DNA of 64,000 bases, from assembly GCA_052034625.1 (NCBI GenBank), contig JBPOII010000002.1:1-64000 (forward strand), written 5' to 3'. This document shows positions 25,128 to 34,247 of the stretch, one piece after another (the stretch's first letter is position 1; every line of letters begins with the position of its first letter). A program made the translations under genes and the position numbers. The notes under the pieces were generated by a model, which worked only from the letters and a program-made list of their open reading frames with translations, did not search any database and was not told the DNA's origin. The DNA is from JAVBLP01 sp052034625 (GTDB taxonomy: Bacteria > Elusimicrobiota > Endomicrobiia > Endomicrobiales > Endomicrobiaceae).

Positions 25128-25277
25128 TTAATAAAAAATATCCCGGCATATATCAGCGGAAGCTTGATTTTGCTCGGGTATATAATGGAAATATTCTGTT
25201 TTTTGCACTAGAGATTCACAGTAATTCAAAGCAATATCTATAAGCATCTTTTTTGCTTTAAATAATATTAATTTCAT
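25128..25277 (-). CDS. Possible 49-residue small protein or leader peptide upstream of cysK
   Basis: ATG at 25277 to TAA at 25128. The protein begins MKLILFKAKKMLIDIALNYC and ends ASADICRDIFY; it is amphipathic, with two Cys, and has no family I recognise. A perfect TTGACA-N17-TATAAT promoter ends 9 nt before its ATG and there is no ribosome site, the arrangement of the other predicted leaderless genes here. It stops 34 nt before cysK. It may be a real small protein, a cis-acting leader for cysK or chance. Confidence 0.5.
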   Translation of the reverse strand: MKLILFKAKKMLIDIALNYCESLVQKTEYFHYIPEQNQASADICRDIFY

Positions 25278-25286
25278 GACGATTTT

Positions 25287-25315
25287 ATTATACATCATTG
25301 AAGTATATGTGTCAA
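25287..25315 (-). promoter_or_regulatory. Consensus sigma70 promoter upstream of cysK
   Basis: TTGACA (25310-25315), 17-base spacer, TATAAT (25287-25292) on the minus strand: both hexamers match the consensus exactly. Start predicted near 25280. Confidence 0.85.
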
Positions 25316-25426
25316 AAGAGTAATAGAAAACAATTATGAATTAATGACAATGACAACGGCAATACCCCATGCCGTCTGCGGCCGACCTTCTCCCGCAAGG
25401 GGCGAGGAAGTACAAAAGACAAAACA

Positions 25427-25663
25427 AATCCCAAATTACGAATTTCGCGGATGACCCTAAAGGGTCAGTTTCAGGAATCGGCTGAAAAATCTTGCAGTGA
25501 ACGTACTTCAGCGGCAGTGCTTTTGGTACTTTTATCACATCTAATAAAAGCACAAACGGTTGAAAGGACAAAGTCCTTTGCCGTTTGCCTTGAAACCAGG
25601 CGGTGATTTGTTTGCTTTTTAAAAGTAAGGCTAAAAGCAGTTAAGGGTATACAATACCCTTAA
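25427..25663. repeat. Composite stacked-palindrome repeat, copy C (degenerate)
   Basis: Begins with a worn right-half facing-hairpin (25427-25454), then ACCCTAAAGGGT and the module order of copy A. Some stems keep pairing by compensated change (AAAGGAC/GTCCTTT instead of AAGGGAC/GTCCCTT) and others have decayed. The terminal AAGGGTAT/ATACCCTT hairpin lies directly after the stop of the giant gene and could terminate it. A short CCCGCAAGGGGCGAGG motif at 25392 recurs inverted near 56680. Confidence 0.75.
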
Positions 25664-28600
25664 TTATGCGGCTGACAACATGCGTTTCGATGCACGTACT
25701 TCGTGCATCAATTCTATTTGATTTTGAACGGATTCAAGATTTCCTTTAAATACAAAGAATTCAATAAAACCTGCTTTTACTGTTTCTTTCACTACCGCGA
25801 CCACATTTTCAGCCTTAAATTTCCTTTTCCCTTTGACTATTTCACCCATATTATATTCAAGTCTCTGCAGTATCATCTTATGCATTTGTTTGACTATGTC
25901 TGCTGAAACAGAGACAGATTCTCCGCTGAGATCAAAAGCACTTTTGCCAAAAACAACATCAGGCATTGCCTGCATATCATGTTCTCTCAGCCCCGTATTA
26001 ACTACGAACATATCCCTGCCAAGATTGTTTATATTGAGTGAAGCCGTTAAATTATCCATTCCGGCATCTAAAGCAGCACTGCCGCTCAAAAGTACTGAGT
26101 CTGCAGTAAACATAACTTTTTCTCCGGAGATACCTTTTTCCATTTCTATTATTATCGGCAGAGATTTTTTAATATCTCTTTCCCGCTTAGCAACTTTTTG
26201 TGAATATTCATTGTCGGGGAAAAAGTTTAGAACGCCGCCCTCATCATATTCGGCATCATTTTCGCTGGTTCTCCACAAATATTTTTGCGAACCATTATCG
26301 GTATAAAAAGTTATCATATCCTTAACCGGTTCCGAAAGCGGATCAAAGAGAGCAGCAATATCAGTATTTGAATTTGCACTTATTACTGACGGAGCACATA
26401 GCCCGTATAAAGTTAAATTACTGAAAATTTCTATCATTTCATTATCAAACTTTTCACCGGGACGCACGATACTGCCGTCAATATCGGAAAACACTCTCAA
26501 AGATGCAAGTTTTCTCATGTTTGACATATATCTTCTGGAAGATTTAAAGTTACCTTGGGGATCTATGCTAAAATCCAGATTTTTACCATTGGAATCTACG
26601 AAGAAGAAACCTTTCTTGGTAATGCGCGTCATAAACTTATTTTTAAGGGCATATAAAAACCCTGCCCTTATTGCAGGATCATCCCATACATTGATATCCT
26701 GCAGAAACTGTTTGAGCCCTGCAAGGATTTCTTGATTTTCATTTACTTTATCCCAATTAATTGCATCTCGGAAATACTGCATACGCCTATCTATCTCTAT
26801 GAGTCTTATATCATCATTTCTAAAAGCTTTCATAAAGTCATAATGTCTAAAATCAAGATGTCCGGAATTGACAGATTCTTTCACAGCTTGTATCACGTTT
26901 TCCGGTTCAAAATCATCTTCGGAAGCAATTTTATCTATATTCCATTCTAATCTTTCTAAAAACATTGAATGCATCTTTGTGCCTACATCAACAGAATGTT
27001 TTGCTTCTAGTCCGTTCTTATCAAAGACTCTTCTGGCATATACCATATCAGGTCTTCTTTCCGTATCATGTTCTTCAAGATTTGTGTTTACAACTAACAT
27101 CTGACCGTTCATTTCTTCATTAAGTTTTGCAACAGAATCATCTATGCCGGCTGTAGCTTCACTGCTGCCTTTCTTAAGTACTTCATCACCGCTATACATT
27201 ACCTTTGACGGCGGAGTTTTGTTTTCTGACATTTCGTGCAGTATAGGCAATGTTTTTTGAGTATCGCTGTTCATTATGTTTATAGTAGTCCTGCCGGAAC
27301 TTTCAACTTTTAGATGTTTGAATTTCTCTATGCTTGTTACTTTCTCAGTATAGAAATCTGCTATCTTATCTTTTACGTGTGTAATTCTTACGGGTGTAAG
27401 TCCAACCCTTACCAATGTATCTGCTTTTCCGGCCGGATATTCCCCTTTACCGTCAAGAATTTCTTTTATTTTTTCTTTATTTAGGATAACTTCTTTATTT
27501 TTCTTATCGGCACGCTCGTCGGAATAAGTAATTCTTGCATACTCAAGCAGAGATATCAGCTCCAAGGTCTTCATATACTTTTCTTCATCCAGAACATCCT
27601 TTATCCCGAGTTTCTGCTGTTTGTCAGCAGATTTGTAAACTTTTTCAATTTCTGCAAGAATGGCACTAACATCCTCAGCTTTCAATGTTCCCCAATATTG
27701 TATAAGTTCGTCTTTTGTTTTTTTATCAGTAACGGTTTTAAGCAACTCAAGAGCAGCATCACCTTCTATATATTTTTCTACTGCTTTTACCGCCTTGTAT
27801 TCAAAACCTTCAATATCATGCGTAGTTTTAACATAGTCCACATACAAGCGGTCAAAACGTTGATCAACATTACCGACAAGTCCTCTCAATTCTTTATTAA
27901 TGTCTTTTGTTATTGCAGCTTTTGAAATATTCTTAACATAATCTTCGTCTATAAAAAATCCGTATTCGCCGCTTTCTTCATATTCTTCTTTTGTTCTGCT
28001 TTCACGCCAGGTATAACGCACTCCGCCAAGTTCGCTATAATAATGTATCATCTCTTTGACTGTTACAGATAACGGGTCAAGCCTTACGCCTATAGTCGTT
28101 TTTGTATTTCCGCTTATTATTACAGGAGGACAGATACCGAAAAGTATCAGCTCGCTGAAAACCTCCTTCATTTCATCTGTAAAAGGTTGTTCTCTAACTG
28201 CGATATTGTCATCTATATCGGCAAAAATCTTTAACGAAGCCAGCTCGTCCATCTTTCGTAAAAATCCTTCTGAAGCCTGAAATTTGCCATTGGCATCTAT
28301 ATAAAAATTCAGCTTTTTCCCGTCATTGTTGATAAAGTGTATACCTTGATCTGTAACTGACATACCATAGTTCCGTTTAACAGCAAGCATCATTCCGGCA
28401 CGTTTTGCCGGATAATCCCAAGCATCTATAGAAATAAGAAAATCTTTAAAGTCTTTAAGAGCTTGAGGGTCTTTATTTATGTCTGACCAGTCCAACGTTT
28501 TATTAAAATGGAGTATTTGTGAAGCATTTTCATCTATGGATTTCCTGAAACCTTCAAGGGATTTTTCAATGAACAAGGCTGTATTATAGCTGTCTTCTGC

Positions 28601-31600
28601 AGTTAAAGTAATATCAAATAAAACAAAGCTTTCTTGCGATACCAGCACTTTTAAAGGAGCAGGGCCCGGCATGACTCTATCAAAATCAGCGGCGGGCTCT
28701 GAGCTTTCTATAAGGGAAATATCTTCATATTTTATAAGTCCTTTTGAGGAAAGGAAAGGGGCTTCTTCAATAAACCATTTTGCAAGAGTTTCTTGCGTAT
28801 CAGCTTCATTAAGATCAAGAAAATCTTTAATATAATAACATTCGCTCTGAAACACACCTTCCATATTTTCCACGGAAAAAAACAAATTTGTTTCAAGTTC
28901 GGGAGATAAAAGTCCGGGGTACTCTTCTGCACTCTTTATCAAACCTTTAAGCACACGCTCCTGTGCCTGTTCTTTTGAAATAGGGATAAATGTAAAAGTA
29001 TTTATACCCTGTGAAGCTCTCTCAGAATTTTTTGCTTTCACTCCGGAATCCTGACCGGCAAAAACAAGCGCCGTAGCATTACTGAATTTGGTTTCGCTTA
29101 TTTCTCCTGAAAAGAAGCGAACATACTTTTGCGTAAAGGATTTTTTTACGCTGTTACTTAAAAAACTCCAAAAGTATTCCGAAAAAACTTTAGTGTCTGC
29201 GGCAACTTTATAATTGGTCTTTGTTCTGTCATCCCTTCTTGGTACGGAACGTATGCCAAGACCGTTAATGATCTCTTTAAATCTTATTCCTCTGTTTACT
29301 ATCTCTTCATAATCTTCACCGTTCATCCCATTGTAGCCCTGATAACCGCCGGCTTTTCCTTCAAAAACATCAGTATTGGTAAGATGTGAAGTATCTGAGA
29401 ATCTTTCTCTTTCCGGTTTTCCCCAAACAAAGATCTTATTGAACAGCTCCTCAAAATTTCTGCCTGTAACTCTCTCAACAAAACCAAAAGAAGATTCTTT
29501 GAGAGACATACAGTTCTCATCATCTTTTACGGGATTTGTTATAAGAATTTTATCAAGGCTTTTATTGGTAGCAATAGCATTTGCCACATCTTTATCGGCA
29601 ATCTGTATACCAAAACTTGTAAGCCAGCTGCACATCCCGGCAATTATAACTTTCGCCTTTTCAAGATTGATAACGGGTTTTGACTTAATATTTATATCAT
29701 CAAAAACATTCCCTACGGTTTCAGGAAGCCAAAAATCCCTCGGGGGACCAAACTGTCTGCCGAGATTGGTACTTTTGTGTGAAATATTGCTTTGTCCCAG
29801 AACTTCTATTCCGCCTTTATATCTAGCTTTCAGTATATTGCCATAAGGGGTATTAGTAGCGGCCATGGCTTTAACACCAAGAAGATCGGCAAAATCTTTC
29901 ATCGCCGCATATACGCCGTCAGGGTTCATAAAACCTTTGCCATAAGCCAGATTATCTATTGCCATTCCTTCAAAAATCAGGTTTTTGAGACTATTGCTTT
30001 CTATATCAAACCCGGCATTATCAACAAGGCGGGAATAAAATATTATGTCTTTCCAGAACTTTTCAAACTCTTCTTCAACACCGTTATCTTTTGCGAGCTT
30101 TTCAAGATTCATTATCTTTTTAAGTTTTTCTACTGTTTCTGCCATGGAGCCTGTTTCTGTAAATCTATACCCCATAAAATCTTTAATAACATTTTTTAAA
30201 GGCGCCTTGCTGGTTTCAAGAAAAGCTGAAGAAGTAATAAAATTAACGACATCTCCGGGCGCGATAGTCATTATTCCGTTCCTGCGGGCATTCTCACCTC
30301 TGCACTGAAGCGAGCTGCCGCCGTCATCTCCTGCACTCATAAGAGAGAGCGTCTCGTCAGACATATCGACATCTTCGATCTTTACAACTTCTCCCGTAAC
30401 GCCGCCGCCTGAAATTATGTAAAACTTATAGGCATCAAGCCAGTCATCATCTTTGCTGTTCCTTGTGCTCATATTGCCAAGCACATTATGTATGCGCTCA
30501 ACAATTGATGAAAGATCATCATAGGATGAAACAACTGCAATTTCTTTGCGTACACCTTCTATCTGTTCCATACCGTCAAAAAAAGAAAGACCTGCAAATG
30601 CTTTTATGAAAGAGGCCGCAGCATTAAACCCTTTCGTCTTAGACTTGCCATGAAGAGGATGTGCTCTTTCAAGTGCAAGATCTATAAGTATCATAGATGC
30701 AAAAACAATTTCTTCATTATTGATATTGGCAAAACCGGAAAGTATCCCGTTCTTAACTTCTCCGGAAACTTCCGGATCACTCAAAATATCATTTGCCGCT
30801 ACGACATAAGGAAAAATATCTTCAGCAGGAATTGTTTGAATTTTTTCAAAATATTTATTTATATCACTTTTCAGAAGTTCTCTTGCATCCTGCCTTTTAA
30901 AATCGATCAGAACATAAGAAGCGGGAAGCTCAAGTGAAATCGTTTTAACATTAGATGCTTCAAGATTCATCGCCATAAAGACAGAATCCGGAGAGTGCAT
31001 TTCTCCGCTTCTTTCGGCTTCAATTATCTCATTAAGCCCTTTAACTGCGGTTTCGGAATTATATTCTTTAAGCCTAAGCACAGCATTTTGCTTTATCCAG
31101 AAAGCACCTTCCATTCCGGGATTTTTTTCTATTGATGTACCATTTGCAATTCTTATCAAAAAGTTTAATGCCTTTTCTCTATACTGCTGGCTGTCACTTA
31201 TATCTTTAGCCCCTATATTTGCAATATTTCTGATAAGTTCATCTTGGAAAAAAGTTATCCTTCTGACATATTCTGCTCTATCTCCATACTCTTTGCCTGT
31301 CTTGGCGATAATCTCATCTTTATCCGTATTTACTACAGAAAGATACTTCTCTTCGCTTTCTTTTAAACCTATCTTGTGATGCATTAAAGAAAATATTTCA
31401 TCTGAGAGCTTTATTAAATAATCTATAGAGCCAGAGTCTGTATATTCAGCAAGAGTCTGCACAGCTATTATGCTTCTTATCAAAGCACTTTCAATTTCTT
31501 CTTGATCATTAACATCGAATTTTTTTGATTTAAAATATGAGAGTACTTCTGCAGCCTGTTCTTGAAGTGCTTCCTGTGCCCTTTTAGCTTCAGGTTTTTG

Positions 31601-34126
31601 CTTTAAGAATATTTCTTTAAAGTATTTCTCTTTTAATGTGCTGAGTGCACGGTCTTCATAATTGAAATTATAGACACTTTTATCTGCTCTTAAATTGAAA
31701 GCAGCATGGGCAAATACAGGGATAGAATAAGAGGAGGGATCTTTCAAATATCTGTCAACATTATCAGCAAGTTCTTTATAAAAGTCTTTTTCTGTATAAG
31801 ACTTCACTTCGATACTTTGATCCTGTGAAAAAACCTCAAATTCAATATTATTTCTGTTAAGAAGACGTTTAAGTTTTTCAGCATTATCATTTATTTGACC
31901 GGCATAACTGTCAAAATAATAATCGCTGCCTGTTATACTGAAATACATTTCAACAGCCGAAACTATCTCTTTTTCTATCTCATCAATTTCAGTTGTACTT
32001 AGACTTTTAAAAAGAGGGATGATTGCAGTAGCATTTTTTATAAGGTTGTCTGAAACATCAATGATCTGTCTGCCTAAAAAAGAAAGATCTTCCGCTCTCC
32101 CATACTTTTCACAGTAATCTGATATAATGCTCAAACGCTCTCCGTCTTGAATTATATTTTTAAGCATTATTCTTGAGTCATAAGATCTGTAAACATCCAT
32201 TTTTGTAAAAAAGCGTTGGAATTTATCTTTAAAGAAGCCTGAAATTCTTGAAAAAACGCCTAAAGATTCGGGCTGAATATCTATTACACTTTCATAAGCG
32301 TGTTCTATTATTTTACCATCGGCTTTTTCTGCCAAAACTTCCAGTTTATATGAATCTTTTTCTATTTCTACCGATTTGATTTTTATATTTTTTATTTTAT
32401 TCTCATCACTGCTTATAGATTCGTTTATTTTCTCCGTCAAACCTTCAAAAAACACCTGATATGCCTTTTCTTTTTCCTGTACAGGCATCTGCTTTTCAAA
32501 AAAGTCTATATATTCGTAAAGCAATACATTATTACACAAAGCCGCCATATTGAGCACATCATCTCTTATAATAAGCGGACTTAAATTGATGAGCTTTTGC
32601 ATAGCGGAAACTGCTTTTCTCTGGTTTAATATGGCATTTTCATAAAGAGTTGATGCATTGCTTTCAGATGAAGATGAAGCGGCATTTGGGGTTAAAACAA
32701 TATATGATATTTTTTTTGTGTCAAGGATTTCGCATATCCCTCTGCTGTGATAACCGCCTGTAACAAGCACTTTCACAGAGGAAGCATTCCTCAAAGCGGC
32801 TTTAAGGTCTTTTTTTTGCGGCAAACTCTCTTTCTGAACAGCAGCTTTTATACCGACTTTATTAATAAAAACAATATTCCTATATTCATTGATATCATAA
32901 TATTCTTTGGAAAGTTTATAATACCGCGATGTTTCTTCAGGAAGATCTATATTTAAAATCTTGAGGAATGCATCCTCAAAAGCTCCGTTTCTTGCCATAA
33001 GTGCATCATATTCATAAGAAAGGATATTACCAGTCATAAGCTTCTTGGCATAATGTATCACTCTAAAGTAAGAGAGCATCTGCTTTTGTAAACTTCCATT
33101 GCAGCGTTCTGTAAGAATATTCCAAAACAATTCTTCTTCTTCACTGATAATAAGCGTATCGTTTAGGCTTTCTTTAAGTTCATTAAATTCAAAAAAAGCA
33201 TCAAGAGCGGGAGTTGAGAAAGAATAATTCTTATAGAAACTGCCAAGCATAAATATTTTCTTATCAGAATTATCTAACATCTGATATTCTTTAAAAGGCA
33301 GCCTTGATTTAAGGAATGAAGTGAATGCCCGAAGATCTTTGCTTACTTCTTTAAAATTAATGATTTTGTTGAGATTTCCGATCTTTACGGCTTTTTCAAA
33401 ATTGGGGTATTCATTACGGCAGTCAATTTCATGTTTTTTAGCGTATTCTGCAAGCAAATCCATATAATTCTTTTCGCTCAGAACACCTTTTTCATAATCT
33501 TGTTTTTTCTTCAGAAAACCCTTGCTTTCTTTATCTAGAAAAGAATACACGGCTTTAGAGGCATTTTCATAATACACTTCAAAAACAGATAAGATTTCAT
33601 TTCTATTTTCAATAAGAAATGCGAGATTTTCTATATTTTTTAGCAGCAGTTCTTTATCTTCAAGTCCATGAAGAACAATTTCGGAGCCGTTTTTTAAAGT
33701 AAAATACTGGGATCCCGTAATTTTGTCATTTTTTAACAGCGTATATGCAAAATTTTCAAAGTTAGGAAAGATTTTAAGATTTTTCAGATAGTTTAGGTCT
33801 ACATCTTCATAGGCTCCTTCTATATATGTTTCTATATTACTGCCGTTTGAATTGATATTTTCAAGAAGATTGGCAATGATAAGCTGTGTATCGTAATCAC
33901 TGTGAAAATCCTGAATATTTATTACAAGAGTATCGGTACCGTAATTTGCATAAGAACTTATTTTTGCATCAGGATAACAAAAAGCCCGATCACTTTGCAC
34001 CGTACTTGCCAAAGCCGAATATGAGTCCGTTTCAGGCAATACAGCAAATCCGCGGGCAGGATAAAAGCCCAATAATAGGGAAGCCGTACATAAAATTGCG
34101 ATAATTTTTTTAAGTTTTTTAGTCAT
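25664..34126 (-). CDS. Giant exported multidomain protein
   Basis: 2820 codons, uninterrupted. Signal peptide at residues 1-28 (MTKKLKKIIAILCTASLLLG, ending GFA). Residues about 45-480 resemble TraB/ChaN-type domains (INIQDFHSDYDTQ near the start, VLVTGGYHSRGIC near 456). Residues about 1235-1560 match YvcK/CofD proteins: FYIISGGGVTG, SAGDDGGSS, APGDVVNF, a GVKAMAATNTPYGN segment and DKILITNPVKDDEN. Two related HAD-like modules follow, centred on IFADIDDNIA (1964) and VFSDIDGSIV (2542), each followed by a shared segment; the last copy ends the protein. The other regions are helical. The cell envelope is its likely location. Similar giants are known in Omnitrophota-like bacteria; function unknown. 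Predicted leaderless. Confidence 0.85.
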   Translation of the reverse strand: MTKKLKKIIAILCTASLLLGFYPARGFAVLPETDSYSALASTVQSDRAFCYPDAKISSYANYGTDTLVINIQDFHSDYDTQLIIANLLENINSNGSNIETYIEGAYEDVDLNYLKNLKIFPNFENFAYTLLKNDKITGSQYFTLKNGSEIVLHGLEDKELLLKNIENLAFLIENRNEILSVFEVYYENASKAVYSFLDKESKGFLKKKQDYEKGVLSEKNYMDLLAEYAKKHEIDCRNEYPNFEKAVKIGNLNKIINFKEVSKDLRAFTSFLKSRLPFKEYQMLDNSDKKIFMLGSFYKNYSFSTPALDAFFEFNELKESLNDTLIISEEEELFWNILTERCNGSLQKQMLSYFRVIHYAKKLMTGNILSYEYDALMARNGAFEDAFLKILNIDLPEETSRYYKLSKEYYDINEYRNIVFINKVGIKAAVQKESLPQKKDLKAALRNASSVKVLVTGGYHSRGICEILDTKKISYIVLTPNAASSSSESNASTLYENAILNQRKAVSAMQKLINLSPLIIRDDVLNMAALCNNVLLYEYIDFFEKQMPVQEKEKAYQVFFEGLTEKINESISSDENKIKNIKIKSVEIEKDSYKLEVLAEKADGKIIEHAYESVIDIQPESLGVFSRISGFFKDKFQRFFTKMDVYRSYDSRIMLKNIIQDGERLSIISDYCEKYGRAEDLSFLGRQIIDVSDNLIKNATAIIPLFKSLSTTEIDEIEKEIVSAVEMYFSITGSDYYFDSYAGQINDNAEKLKRLLNRNNIEFEVFSQDQSIEVKSYTEKDFYKELADNVDRYLKDPSSYSIPVFAHAAFNLRADKSVYNFNYEDRALSTLKEKYFKEIFLKQKPEAKRAQEALQEQAAEVLSYFKSKKFDVNDQEEIESALIRSIIAVQTLAEYTDSGSIDYLIKLSDEIFSLMHHKIGLKESEEKYLSVVNTDKDEIIAKTGKEYGDRAEYVRRITFFQDELIRNIANIGAKDISDSQQYREKALNFLIRIANGTSIEKNPGMEGAFWIKQNAVLRLKEYNSETAVKGLNEIIEAERSGEMHSPDSVFMAMNLEASNVKTISLELPASYVLIDFKRQDARELLKSDINKYFEKIQTIPAEDIFPYVVAANDILSDPEVSGEVKNGILSGFANINNEEIVFASMILIDLALERAHPLHGKSKTKGFNAAASFIKAFAGLSFFDGMEQIEGVRKEIAVVSSYDDLSSIVERIHNVLGNMSTRNSKDDDWLDAYKFYIISGGGVTGEVVKIEDVDMSDETLSLMSAGDDGGSSLQCRGENARRNGIMTIAPGDVVNFITSSAFLETSKAPLKNVIKDFMGYRFTETGSMAETVEKLKKIMNLEKLAKDNGVEEEFEKFWKDIIFYSRLVDNAGFDIESNSLKNLIFEGMAIDNLAYGKGFMNPDGVYAAMKDFADLLGVKAMAATNTPYGNILKARYKGGIEVLGQSNISHKSTNLGRQFGPPRDFWLPETVGNVFDDINIKSKPVINLEKAKVIIAGMCSWLTSFGIQIADKDVANAIATNKSLDKILITNPVKDDENCMSLKESSFGFVERVTGRNFEELFNKIFVWGKPERERFSDTSHLTNTDVFEGKAGGYQGYNGMNGEDYEEIVNRGIRFKEIINGLGIRSVPRRDDRTKTNYKVAADTKVFSEYFWSFLSNSVKKSFTQKYVRFFSGEISETKFSNATALVFAGQDSGVKAKNSERASQGINTFTFIPISKEQAQERVLKGLIKSAEEYPGLLSPELETNLFFSVENMEGVFQSECYYIKDFLDLNEADTQETLAKWFIEEAPFLSSKGLIKYEDISLIESSEPAADFDRVMPGPAPLKVLVSQESFVLFDITLTAEDSYNTALFIEKSLEGFRKSIDENASQILHFNKTLDWSDINKDPQALKDFKDFLISIDAWDYPAKRAGMMLAVKRNYGMSVTDQGIHFINNDGKKLNFYIDANGKFQASEGFLRKMDELASLKIFADIDDNIAVREQPFTDEMKEVFSELILFGICPPVIISGNTKTTIGVRLDPLSVTVKEMIHYYSELGGVRYTWRESRTKEEYEESGEYGFFIDEDYVKNISKAAITKDINKELRGLVGNVDQRFDRLYVDYVKTTHDIEGFEYKAVKAVEKYIEGDAALELLKTVTDKKTKDELIQYWGTLKAEDVSAILAEIEKVYKSADKQQKLGIKDVLDEEKYMKTLELISLLEYARITYSDERADKKNKEVILNKEKIKEILDGKGEYPAGKADTLVRVGLTPVRITHVKDKIADFYTEKVTSIEKFKHLKVESSGRTTINIMNSDTQKTLPILHEMSENKTPPSKVMYSGDEVLKKGSSEATAGIDDSVAKLNEEMNGQMLVVNTNLEEHDTERRPDMVYARRVFDKNGLEAKHSVDVGTKMHSMFLERLEWNIDKIASEDDFEPENVIQAVKESVNSGHLDFRHYDFMKAFRNDDIRLIEIDRRMQYFRDAINWDKVNENQEILAGLKQFLQDINVWDDPAIRAGFLYALKNKFMTRITKKGFFFVDSNGKNLDFSIDPQGNFKSSRRYMSNMRKLASLRVFSDIDGSIVRPGEKFDNEMIEIFSNLTLYGLCAPSVISANSNTDIAALFDPLSEPVKDMITFYTDNGSQKYLWRTSENDAEYDEGGVLNFFPDNEYSQKVAKRERDIKKSLPIIIEMEKGISGEKVMFTADSVLLSGSAALDAGMDNLTASLNINNLGRDMFVVNTGLREHDMQAMPDVVFGKSAFDLSGESVSVSADIVKQMHKMILQRLEYNMGEIVKGKRKFKAENVVAVVKETVKAGFIEFFVFKGNLESVQNQIELMHEVRASKRMLSAA

Positions 34127-34133
34127 TATGTAT

Positions 34134-34162
34134 ATTATAATTTACTTTCTTATTTTCCTCAA
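34134..34162 (-). promoter_or_regulatory. Promoter of the giant gene, predicted leaderless
   Basis: TTGAGG (34157-34162), 17-base spacer, TATAAT (34134-34139) on the minus strand, 7 nt before the ATG at 34126. No ribosome site. Confidence 0.75.
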
Positions 34163-34191
34163 TTATATTTTTATTTATTTTTATAAAAGAA

Positions 34192-34213
34192 CAGCCGCCG
34201 TTTCCGGCGGCTG
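34192..34213 (-). terminator. Terminator of metY
   Basis: CAGCCGCCG-TTTC-CGGCGGCTG, a 9-bp perfect stem, followed on the minus strand by TTCTTTTAT, 35 nt after the metY stop. Confidence 0.85.
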
Positions 34214-34247
34214 CTGATCATTCTATTATTATTCATCGTTGTTTCTA

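Noticed and set aside
29376..29846. 156-residue frame antisense to the giant gene.
   Set aside because: It lies entirely inside an intact coding frame, with no start signal or recognisable domain.
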